A stretch of DNA of 5,779 nucleotides, taken from contig JBKKCR010000075.1 in assembly GCA_046712825.1 (NCBI GenBank), positions 1 through 5,779 on the forward strand, given 5' to 3'. The position numbers and the translations under genes are program-made. Positions 1-5,721 of this stretch are shown here, piece after piece (positions within the stretch are counted from its first letter, which is position 1; each line of letters starts with the position of its first letter). The notes under the pieces are model-generated. The model was given only the letters and a program-made list of their open reading frames with translations. It was not told the origin of the DNA and did not search any database. The DNA is from DATFGK01 sp046712825. Its GTDB lineage: Bacteria > Actinomycetota > AC-67.

Positions 1-35
1 GTAGGCCGCCCGGCGCTTCAAGCCGGGCGGCCTAC
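1..35 (-). terminator. GC-rich hairpin, probable terminator of the DUF6458 gene
   Basis: A perfect 14-bp inverted repeat (1-14 pairs with 22-35) encloses a 7-nt loop. It begins 8 nt after the stop codon of the minus-strand small membrane protein gene, the expected place for its transcription terminator. Whether a T-tract follows on the minus strand cannot be seen because the window ends here. It could also serve a plus-strand convergent gene lying outside the window. Confidence 0.7.
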
Positions 36-43
36 CGGCTCAG

Positions 44-241
44 TTAGTGACCGTGGGTCGTGGTGGTCGTGTTGCTGTCGCGCCGGCCGAAGATCAGCGT
101 CGTAACCAGCAGTCCGAGGGCTCCACAGGCCATCAAGATGTAGCCGATGGCGTTGATGTTGAACCCTTCGGCTTCCGTGCTGATCGCGAACGACAGGATC
201 GCGCCGACGGCGATCAGGAAGATGCTCACTCCGATACCCAT
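44..241 (-). CDS. Small two-helix membrane protein, DUF6458-like
   Basis: This 65-residue protein starts MGIGVSIFLIAVGAIL and has two hydrophobic stretches (about residues 3-21 and 31-52) separated by a short polar loop with FNINAIG. The layout and wording match the actinobacterial DUF6458 family of tiny integral membrane proteins, whose function is unknown. The start at 241 is chosen because AGGAGG lies 4 nt upstream (246-251). The open frame continues to 910, but that extension lies antisense to the SRPBCC gene and is not credible. The tail is polar and odd: after FGRRD it runs into five consecutive threonines and ends HGH, probably cytoplasmic or periplasmic and possibly metal-binding (inference). 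A SigB/SigF-like promoter sits about 30 bp upstream. The gene is divergent from the SRPBCC gene across 141 bp. Family assignment is from memory of the sequence pattern. Confidence 0.88.
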   Translation of the reverse strand: MGIGVSIFLIAVGAILSFAISTEAEGFNINAIGYILMACGALGLLVTTLIFGRRDSNTTTTTHGH

Positions 242-273
242 CGCTCCTCCTCGCTTCGGTTGTCGCCGGTGAT

Positions 274-299
274 GTTCCCCGCCTGAGACCCGATGAAAC
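274..299 (-). promoter_or_regulatory. Putative SigB/SigF-type promoter of the DUF6458 gene
   Basis: On the minus strand GTTT (296-299) is followed after 16 nt by GGGAAC (274-279). This matches the general-stress sigma factor pattern GTTT-N14-17-GGGWAW at all but the last base. Transcription would start near 267, giving a leader of about 26 nt that includes the AGGAGG ribosome binding site. It was read by eye and no score was computed. Confidence 0.45.
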
Positions 300-321
300 G
301 AGCCGAGCTTTGCTTGGTCCC

Positions 322-346
322 GTGTCCGTGGCCGACTGTTGGGTAG
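322..346 (+). promoter_or_regulatory. Putative SigB/SigF-type promoter of the SRPBCC gene
   Basis: GTGT (322-325) is separated by 15 nt from GGGTAG (341-346), a near match to GTTT-N15-GGGTAT. A start near 353 would leave a leader of about 30 nt before the ATG at 383. It is weaker than the divergent partner because the -35 element has one mismatch of four. Confidence 0.35.
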
Positions 347-382
347 GTCATAGATGACAACCGCAGCAGAGGAGGGGTCACG

Positions 383-850
383 ATGTCCGATATCCGAGAA
401 TCGATCGACGTCGACGTACCGGTGTCGACCGCATACAACCAGTGGACGCAATTCGAGGAGTTCCCACGCTTCATGGAAGGCGTCGAGGAAGTCCGCCAGC
501 TCGACGACACCCGCCTGCACTGGAAGGCCGAGATCGCGGGCGCCACGCGGGAGTGGGAAGCCAAGATCCTCGAGCAGGTCCCCGACAAGGTGGTCGCCTG
601 GCGCAGCGAGGAAGGCGTCAAGCTCGCCGGCCGCGTGACCTTCGAGCCGATCGAGGACGCCACCCGTACACGTGTCATGCTCGAGATGGAGTTCGACCCC
701 GAGGGCTTCGTCGAAGCCGTCGGCGACACGCTCGGCTTCGTCCGTGCGCGCGCGGGCGGCGACCTGGAGCGCTTCAAGAAGTTCATCGAGGAGCGCGGCG
801 TCGAGTCGGGCGCATGGCGAGGCGAGATCAAGAGCGGAACCCCCCGCTAA
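383..850 (+). CDS. SRPBCC-family (polyketide cyclase/dehydrase-like) protein
   Basis: This is a 155-residue cytoplasmic protein of the START/Bet v1-like SRPBCC superfamily, annotated in related genomes as cyclase/dehydrase. Recognisable pieces are the opening strand IRESIDVDVPVSTAYNQWTQ (residues 4-23), the FEEFPRFMEGVEEVRQLDD segment (24-42), the strand pair around LHWKAEIAG and REWEAKI (45-62), WRSEEGVKLAG (73-83) and the long C-terminal helix GGDLERFKKFIEERG (125-139) that closes the hydrophobic cavity. These folds bind small hydrophobic ligands; the ligand here is unknown and catalysis is not implied. The start is fixed by AGGAGG at 370-375, 7 nt before the ATG. A strong hairpin terminator follows 18 nt after the stop. 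The gene is divergent from the DUF6458 gene, and a stress-type promoter is suspected. The length is normal for this subgroup. Confidence 0.92.
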   Translation: MSDIRESIDVDVPVSTAYNQWTQFEEFPRFMEGVEEVRQLDDTRLHWKAEIAGATREWEAKILEQVPDKVVAWRSEEGVKLAGRVTFEPIEDATRTRVMLEMEFDPEGFVEAVGDTLGFVRARAGGDLERFKKFIEERGVESGAWRGEIKSGTPR

Positions 851-868
851 CGTAAAGAGGTGGTACCG

Positions 869-899
869 CGTAGCCGGTCGGCGAAGCCGACCGGCTACG
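869..899. terminator. Strong intrinsic-type hairpin between convergent genes
   Basis: A perfect 14-bp inverted repeat (869-882 with 886-899) closes on a GAA triloop within GCGAAGC, an unusually stable mini-hairpin. On the plus strand it is followed by a short TTT, fitting a terminator for the SRPBCC gene that stops at 850. It also lies 36 nt past the stop of the minus-strand gene at 936, so it may work in both directions. Confidence 0.8.
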
Positions 900-935
900 T
901 TTGTCCCCACATCTCCGCCGCGCCGCCGAGGAGCC

Positions 936-1379
936 CTAGCGGGGGTAGGTCTCGCGCCCCGCGAGCTCGGCGAGCCTCGCCAGCGCCAGGATGTACTTGC
1001 GTTCGTCCTCGCTCAGCGTCTCGATCGGCTTCTCCGCGTCGCTCGATCCGCCGATCGCCCCGATCTCCGAGACCGCGTCGTCGGCCGCTCGCTGGAGCCG
1101 GGCCAGCGGCGCGCGTCCGTTGAGATCCACCGAGGAGGCGGCCACCTCGGCGGCGTCGGCCTCGGCGACGGCGAGCGCGCTCTCGATCAGCGTGCGGGTG
1201 TAGTAGTCCTCGGTCTGGAGAACCTCGATGAGCGTCGCCGCGGCGCCCGTGATGAACGGCGTGAGCTCTTCCGGATCCTTCGAACGCTCGAGCACGTAGC
1301 GGAGCGCGGCACCGATGCGGCGGTGATGCTGCGCCATCGCGCGGGCACGGGCAACCTGTTCGTCGCTCGGCGGCGTCAT
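936..1379 (-). CDS. Hypothetical all-helical protein, 147 residues
   Basis: I do not recognise the family. The protein is predicted to be soluble and almost wholly helical, rich in Ala, Glu and Arg, with no signal peptide, membrane segment or cysteine. Visible features are an N-terminal helix containing QHHRR (residues 17-21), a segment EVLQTEDYYTRTLIESAL (52-69), an Ala/Glu-rich stretch to about residue 82, a short loop with VDLNGR (84-89), and a C-terminal helix SEDERKYILALARLAELAG (123-141). The start is supported by a GGGAGGGG-type ribosome binding site a few bases upstream (about 1385-1392 on the plus strand). It lies 88 bp downstream of the hemerythrin gene on the same strand with no convincing promoter between, so it is probably co-transcribed with it. 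A role linked to hemerythrin is inference from position only. The overlapping open frame at 895-1464 on the same strand is discarded as a shadow. Confidence 0.75.
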   Translation of the reverse strand: MTPPSDEQVARARAMAQHHRRIGAALRYVLERSKDPEELTPFITGAAATLIEVLQTEDYYTRTLIESALAVAEADAAEVAASSVDLNGRAPLARLQRAADDAVSEIGAIGGSSDAEKPIETLSEDERKYILALARLAELAGRETYPR

Positions 1380-1467
1380 GCTTCCCCTCCCAGGCCGTCG
1401 CAGCTCCCCTTGACCGCGAACCCGGAAAGGGTATCTCAGTGGAGCGAAAGATTCTCGGGGACAATAG

Positions 1468-1911
1468 TTACCGGACGACCCCCGCCTTCATCCGCTCCTC
1501 CATCCGGGTACCCAGTTCCTCGAGCTCGTCTGGTTTGAGCGCCTTGCGCGCCTGCTTGAACATCGGCCCTTCTTCTTCCTCGATATGGTGCTCGATGTTC
1601 TCCTGGATCACCTTCATCTTCGGGCCCCACCGCTCGTCGTCGAACGGCACGTCCTCGAGCTCCTCAAGGAGGACGTCGGCGGCATGGTGCTCCTCGTAAC
1701 CCTCGAGCACGATGTCGTCGTCCTTCAGCCGTTCGATCAACGCCGGGTAGAAGATCTCCTCCTCCGCGGCTTCGTGGGGTTTCAGCTCTGCCTTGAGTTG
1801 CTCCAACAGCTTCTCGCGGGTCTTGACCCCGCGTTCCGTCGTGTCCTCGAGCTCACCGAGCAGCTTCTTGAACTTCTGGTGGTCTTCCTTGAGCAGCTTG
1901 ATGGCGTCCAT
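1468..1911 (-). CDS. Hemerythrin HHE cation-binding domain protein
   Basis: This 147-residue soluble protein is a four-helix bundle expected to bind a non-haem di-iron centre, as hemerythrin-like proteins do for oxygen, NO or peroxide sensing or storage. Ligand candidates are in the family's usual order: H11 in KEDHQKF, H46 and E50 in KPHEAAEEEIFYP (HxxxE), H75/H76 in GYEEHH, and H108/H109 with E113 in NIEHHIEEEEGPMF. No output domain is attached, so it is a stand-alone HHE protein of normal length. The start is decided by a perfect AAGGAGG (1917-1923) 5 nt before the ATG. A SigB/SigF-like promoter lies just upstream, and the unknown 147-residue gene lies downstream on the same strand. The iron content and exact substrate are known for the family, not shown here. 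The fold assignment is secure. Confidence 0.95.
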   Translation of the reverse strand: MDAIKLLKEDHQKFKKLLGELEDTTERGVKTREKLLEQLKAELKPHEAAEEEIFYPALIERLKDDDIVLEGYEEHHAADVLLEELEDVPFDDERWGPKMKVIQENIEHHIEEEEGPMFKQARKALKPDELEELGTRMEERMKAGVVR

Positions 1912-1947
1912 CGCATCCTCCTTTTCGGGGGCGTCGATGGGCGAGTT

Positions 1948-1973
1948 CTTCCCGCGTTGAAGCGTTGAGAAAC
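1948..1973 (-). promoter_or_regulatory. Putative SigB/SigF-type promoter of the hemerythrin gene
   Basis: On the minus strand GTTT (1970-1973) is followed after 16 nt by GGGAAG (1948-1953). This has the same spacing, and the same five bases of the -10 element, as the candidate before the DUF6458 gene. A start near 1941 gives a leader of about 30 nt containing AAGGAGG. The -35 box lies within a small hairpin. Read by eye. Confidence 0.45.
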
Positions 1974-1977
1974 GCTT
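1960..1977 (-). repeat. Small inverted repeat after the M19-like gene
   Basis: A 7-bp perfect inverted repeat (1960-1966 with 1971-1977) has a 4-nt loop. It sits 7 nt beyond the stop of the M19-like gene. It could be a weak terminator for that gene, or an operator over the putative hemerythrin promoter, whose -35 box it overlaps. There is no T-tract. Confidence 0.4.
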
Positions 1978-1983
1978 TGCGAG

Positions 1984-4443
1984 CTACGCGCTCCCGACGG
2001 AGGCGAGCAGTCCGGCCGGCGTGAACGTGACGGTCGCCGTACGTGACCCGGTCATGCAGTAGCCGAACTGGAGATCCTGCCGGGACGTCGGCTGTCCGAC
2101 CGTCGTGAGGACCTGCTCGGGCGTCATGCCGGGAGCGAGCGCGCCGACGGCCGCGTCCGTCAGGTCGGGCACGTCTTCACGACACGCGTCGGGCGCTATG
2201 CCGATCGTCCGCTCCCACATCTGGAGGTAGGCCTCAGATCCGCGGAGCATGTCGGCGATGATCGCGTCGCCTCCCTGGAGGCGGAGGTCCTCGATCCAGT
2301 CCGGGTACAGGCCGTAGTGGGCGACGCCGTCCTCGTTGATGTCGTACACCTGCTCGCCGGATCGCTGCTGATCGATCGTTGTGCCGCCGAAGCCGGTGAA
2401 CGGATAGCTCACCTTCACCGGCGCGTCGGTGCGCGGTCCGCCCTGGGAGCCGAAGCCGTTGACATCGGAGCCGTAGCCAAATCCAAAGGTGTACCGCGGG
2501 TCGGCGAACGCCTTGTATGCCGCCCACGTCTCATAGAAGCCCTTGGAGCCCCCCGCGTACGGGGTGACGACGCCGCCGGCCTCGAGGACGCGCGGGTAGA
2601 TCGTGATGTCGGCCCAGCTGTGGCTCGAGACGACGCCGGGCGCCTCCTCGTCACGGATGATGTCCATCGCCTGTGTGCGCGCGCGTGCACTCATGTGGTC
2701 GGGGTCGAAGATGATCCCCTTCTGGATCATGCGGCGGATCATGTGCGCGCCGAGCGGCGTCAACGCGCGCGAGTTGCAGTGCGGCGCCGGCGGGTACAGG
2801 GGCACAACGCCGGTCTGGCCGCTTACCGTCAGAACACCGGCAACGAGCGAGTCGCGGCCGGTCAGATCGTCGGGTGTCCCGAGGTCGTCGTGGATGTTCA
2901 TCTGTGTGTTGTCGTTCGCCTCGCCCTCGTCGGGAGCACACGTCTCCATCTTCAAGAAGCTGCCGGTCTCGAAGAAGTTGCCGGTGTTAGTGACGACGCC
3001 GGTCGTGCCGCCGTCACCGGTCACACCCGACAGCGCGTTGTCGAACTTGTTAACCAGCTCCATCTGTCGCACGCCGAGGTCGTAGACCTCGTCGAGACGC
3101 TGGTCGATCTGAGCGTCGGAGCACTTGGGGACATCGAGCGTCACGCCGCAGTCGAGCACGATCGACACCTCGATACCGAGGATCACGGCGAGCTTCCCTT
3201 CGTTGATCGTGCGGCGCGCCTGGAACGGATCGGTGACGATCCGGAACCAGCCTTCGCCGGGACCGCCGCTCTGCGCGTCGATGTAGCGCTCGAGCTCGCG
3301 GATGCGCTTCGCTTCCAGCCGGACCCCGTCCATCTCGTTGCAGCTGTTCTTCTTGAGCGGGTAGATCGTGCAGAGCGCGTGGTTGTCGACGAGCAGGTTG
3401 GTGAACATACGCAACCCGCCCCGCCACGCGCGCTCCAGCCACTTGTAGTACATCTGCTCGTGCGTGAGGGAGTTGTAGCGCGGCCAGTAGCTGAACGTCG
3501 GCCACCCGTCCGTCGCGTGAGGAGTGCCCGGCGTCTGCTTGGTCAGCACTTGCTCCAGGACCGCGCCGTAGCCGCCCGGTTCGTGGTCCGGGCAGTCCAC
3601 GAGGGCGTGCTCGACGCCGTAGGCGTGCCAGGGCTTCCCGCAACGCACGCGGCCACCGATGAATTCGTACGCCATCATGTGCACGTGCGCGTCGATGTAA
3701 CCCTGTACTTCCTCGAACGGCGTGTCTCCGGTTGCGACGGGGCCGTCGACGTTGACCTCGACCTCCGGGAAGGCGGCGCAGCCCTCGGCCAGCGCGAAGC
3801 CGAAGTACGCAGTCTCGTCCGGAGTCACACTCAAGGTCAGCGCCCCGCCGTCGGCGACCGAGAGGTATCGGTGGAGTGCCGGCAGCGCGATCGTGAATGT
3901 GTCGGTCGCGACCTGCTCGATCTCCCAATCGGCGAGTTCGCTCGCGATGCCCGCCGCGACGATCGCACCGCCGAGTCCGGTAGGCGGCCCGAGCGCGGCG
4001 GCCGCGGCGTCGAGCACCGCATCGGTGACTCCGGTCGTGACGCCGCTCGCGATGCTCCCTGCTTGGCTGTTCTTCACGGTGCTGGTCAGGCCGGCGACGA
4101 GCCCGGCGTCGGCTGCGACGTAGTCCTTCGACGTCCCGAAGAGCAGGTACTTGCCGAGGTCGGTCGCCTGGAAGTGGAAGGGCTCCGCTCCCGTGAGATC
4201 GGGCGTGCCTGCGACGAATCCGTCGCCTTCGCGGAGGAGGTACGCATCGGTTGCGAGCGCCTGGACGCCGTAGCAGCCACCGGCCAAGGCGTAGCGGTCT
4301 TCGGGCTTGGGAAGTCGGGGCGCTGCGTCAGCCTGGGAGGAAGAGCCCGGGACGGCGCCGCTCGGGGAAAGCGCAAGCGCAAGGAGCAGGACCAGAGCGG
4401 CACCGACTGCGGTGCGGACGGGCCGGCCTAGTCGTCGAGACAT
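1984..4443 (-). CDS. Secreted M19 dipeptidase-like metal-dependent hydrolase, multidomain
   Basis: This 819-residue exported protein opens with a clear signal peptide (basic residues 1-10, hydrophobic core about 12-27, probable cleavage near ADA-AP at 40-41). Residues about 50-225 look like a beta-trefoil/fascin-like or similar accessory domain (GCYGVQALATDAYLL, KYLLFGTSKDYVAA, HRYLSVADGGALTL). The catalytic part spans about 248-750: DAHVH (H253, H255), GIE (E425) followed by LGVRQMELVNKFDNALSG, a PLGAHMIRRMIQKGIIFDPDH segment (563-583, H583), SSHSW (H608) and GYGSDVNG (D660). The order and spacing of Glu, two His and Asp follow renal-dipeptidase-like peptidase M19, a TIM-barrel family with two zincs. 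The first metal motif is HxH rather than the family's usual HxD. The tail (about 770-819, GMTPEQVLTTVGQP) resembles a BamE/SmpA-like segment. Twelve cysteines suggest disulfides. GGAGG at 4451-4455 supports the start. The substrate is unknown; dipeptidase activity is not assured. Confidence 0.75.
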   Translation of the reverse strand: MSRRLGRPVRTAVGAALVLLLALALSPSGAVPGSSSQADAAPRLPKPEDRYALAGGCYGVQALATDAYLLREGDGFVAGTPDLTGAEPFHFQATDLGKYLLFGTSKDYVAADAGLVAGLTSTVKNSQAGSIASGVTTGVTDAVLDAAAAALGPPTGLGGAIVAAGIASELADWEIEQVATDTFTIALPALHRYLSVADGGALTLSVTPDETAYFGFALAEGCAAFPEVEVNVDGPVATGDTPFEEVQGYIDAHVHMMAYEFIGGRVRCGKPWHAYGVEHALVDCPDHEPGGYGAVLEQVLTKQTPGTPHATDGWPTFSYWPRYNSLTHEQMYYKWLERAWRGGLRMFTNLLVDNHALCTIYPLKKNSCNEMDGVRLEAKRIRELERYIDAQSGGPGEGWFRIVTDPFQARRTINEGKLAVILGIEVSIVLDCGVTLDVPKCSDAQIDQRLDEVYDLGVRQMELVNKFDNALSGVTGDGGTTGVVTNTGNFFETGSFLKMETCAPDEGEANDNTQMNIHDDLGTPDDLTGRDSLVAGVLTVSGQTGVVPLYPPAPHCNSRALTPLGAHMIRRMIQKGIIFDPDHMSARARTQAMDIIRDEEAPGVVSSHSWADITIYPRVLEAGGVVTPYAGGSKGFYETWAAYKAFADPRYTFGFGYGSDVNGFGSQGGPRTDAPVKVSYPFTGFGGTTIDQQRSGEQVYDINEDGVAHYGLYPDWIEDLRLQGGDAIIADMLRGSEAYLQMWERTIGIAPDACREDVPDLTDAAVGALAPGMTPEQVLTTVGQPTSRQDLQFGYCMTGSRTATVTFTPAGLLASVGSA

Positions 4444-4491
4444 GTTGCGTCCTCCATCAAGGGGTTTCCTTACTGATTCGCCGGACGACCT

Positions 4492-4505
4492 GCAAAGTCC
4501 TTTGC
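4492..4505. repeat. Short palindrome upstream of the M19-like gene
   Basis: GCAAAG (4492-4497) and CTTTGC (4500-4505) form a 6-bp inverted repeat with a 2-nt spacer, 49 bp before the start of the M19-like gene. It could be an operator for a dimeric repressor. No good -35/-10 pair could be read in the 109-bp gap, so the regulatory role is speculative. Confidence 0.25.
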
Positions 4506-4552
4506 TTCACGGTGCCGTCCTCGCCTCCGACTGGGCCGCCAGCGCGAGCAGA

Positions 4553-5629
4553 TTACGCGCTCTTGCCGGCGTAGTCGTCGTAGTACTGCTCGACCGTCGG
4601 GATGAGGTCGATCACGTACCCGCCGTCGGCGCAGCCTCTGCACCAACGCGAATCGTTGATCGCCTGTCCGGTGGTCATCGAGTCCGCGTTGCGCGCGAGG
4701 TTGGCGAGGATGGCTTCGTATCCGTAACAGCAGTGCTGGAGCGTGCGGCGCGTGGCTTCTAGACCTTGCGCCAGCGACGTGTAGTTCCGGACTCCGTGAC
4801 TGTTGTAGGCCGTGGCGCCGGGCATCGGATAGGTCGTCGCCAGGGGGTTCCACTTGGCTTGCGTGTACTCCGCGACCTGCCACGCGACCATCACGACGAG
4901 GTTGTCGCGCGCCACGGGAGCGCGGAGCTCCTTCAGGAAGACCCTCGCCCACTCTCCGAACGTCAGAGGCGTGCCGTTCCTCAGCGCCTCTTCGGCCGCC
5001 GCGATCTCCTCGGCGCGGAGCTGCACGCGAAGCTGAGCCAGGAGCGACCCGGCTTCCGCGCGATCGCGCGCGAGCTCGGCGAGCTGCACCTGCTGCTCGA
5101 CGAAGCGGCTCGTGAGCGCTTTCTGTTCCGCGGTGAGACGCGAGTGCAACGCCTGCCGCTCCGCGAACAGGAGGGTTTCCTCGTGCTCGCGCCGCTCCAG
5201 CTCGAAGGCGACCTTCGACACCTCATCGGCCAGCTCGGCGTTCCGCGACGCGATGGCACCGGTGTAGGTGAGGACATCGGCCACGTCGGAGAGAGACTCG
5301 AGATCCATCAGCGCCTCGAAGACGTAGCCGGGCCCGCGCATGTACGCCTGCGCGGCCGCCAGGCCGATCTCGGCGCGGAGCTGTTGGAACCGCTCCTCAG
5401 TCTCCGTACGACGGACCTGCGTTCGTACGAGTCGCTCCTGGAGCGCCTCGTAGAGCCGGCGGCTGCGCCCGACCTCACTCGCGTGGGTTTTGAGCGCCGT
5501 GTTCAGCTCGAGGACCCGCGCCTGCTGGGCCGTGATGCGGCTCTCGAGCAGCTCGAGGCGCGCCTTGGCATCTGCGATCTTCCGCTTGGTGTCGGCCGGG
5601 CCCGCCGCAGCAGTACCGGCGAGCATCAC
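4553..5629 (-). CDS. PcsB/CwlO-like coiled-coil protein with C-terminal lysozyme-like domain, 5' end probably truncated
   Basis: The readable protein has 358 residues from GTG at 5629. Two long coiled-coil arms (about 13-90 and 135-215) flank a connecting segment with AYMRGPGYVFEALMDLESLSDVAD (95-118), the layout of PcsB/CwlO/RipA-type N-terminal domains that sit at the cell wall and gate peptidoglycan cleavage. After a linker comes a compact domain (about 222-310) with VAWQVAEYTQAKWNPLATT (248-266), NSHGVRNY (276-283) and QGLEATRRTL (288-297). This matches a lysozyme-like wall-binding or hydrolytic domain seen in actinobacterial and phage proteins; E254 is a candidate acid. A terminal part has CC (300-301) and WCRGC (329-333). 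The first residues (MMLAGTAAAGPA) look like the end of a signal peptide whose basic and hydrophobic parts are missing. A TAA at 5633-5635 closes the frame, no ribosome binding site precedes the GTG, and an IS end lies about 20 bp upstream. It may be nonfunctional. Confidence 0.75.
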   Translation of the reverse strand: MMLAGTAAAGPADTKRKIADAKARLELLESRITAQQARVLELNTALKTHASEVGRSRRLYEALQERLVRTQVRRTETEERFQQLRAEIGLAAAQAYMRGPGYVFEALMDLESLSDVADVLTYTGAIASRNAELADEVSKVAFELERREHEETLLFAERQALHSRLTAEQKALTSRFVEQQVQLAELARDRAEAGSLLAQLRVQLRAEEIAAAEEALRNGTPLTFGEWARVFLKELRAPVARDNLVVMVAWQVAEYTQAKWNPLATTYPMPGATAYNSHGVRNYTSLAQGLEATRRTLQHCCYGYEAILANLARNADSMTTGQAINDSRWCRGCADGGYVIDLIPTVEQYYDDYAGKSA

Positions 5630-5670
5630 CAGTTAGCGGGAGTGGCCCCAGCGGTGTCTGGTTTCACGAG

Positions 5671-5702
5671 ATAGTGGACACCTGTCGCAAGACATAGTGG
5701 AC
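5671..5702 (+). repeat. Direct repeat ATAGTGGAC in the IS end
   Basis: ATAGTGGAC occurs at 5671-5679 and again at 5694-5702, an offset of 23 bp, or about two helical turns. The similarity continues (ACCT against GCCT). Paired boxes like this at an IS tip are probably transposase binding sites. Confidence 0.6.
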
Positions 5703-5721
5703 GCCTACTTCGGGGGTGTCC

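Noticed and set aside
242..910. N-terminal extension of the small membrane protein to 288 residues
   Set aside because: The extension is antisense to the well-recognised SRPBCC gene. A strong ribosome binding site precedes the internal ATG at 241, and the 65-residue form matches the family length.
1429..1434. GGGTAT on the plus strand as a SigB/SigF -10 box
   Set aside because: No GTTT-like box lies at the right distance, and the downstream plus strand is antisense to the hemerythrin gene.
895..1464. Minus-strand open frame of 189 residues over the hypothetical gene
   Set aside because: Its Arg/Gly-rich composition is typical of an out-of-frame reading; the 147-residue frame has a good ribosome binding site and helix-like composition.
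2317..4431. A 704-residue open frame on the plus strand, antisense to the M19-like gene
   Set aside because: It is a shadow of a high-GC gene: the composition is Arg/Val/Ala/Asp-rich with no family pattern, no ribosome binding site was seen, and the opposite strand encodes a protein with a signal peptide and conserved metal motifs.
4456..4497. TTGCAG-N17-TAAGGA on the minus strand as a promoter for the M19-like gene
   Set aside because: Only about half of the -35 bases and two of the -10 bases fit the consensus, so it is not distinguishable from chance.
4766..5674. Plus-strand 302-residue open frame antisense to the coiled-coil gene
   Set aside because: It is a mirror of the heptad-rich coding strand, has no recognisable domain, and crosses the proposed IS boundary.
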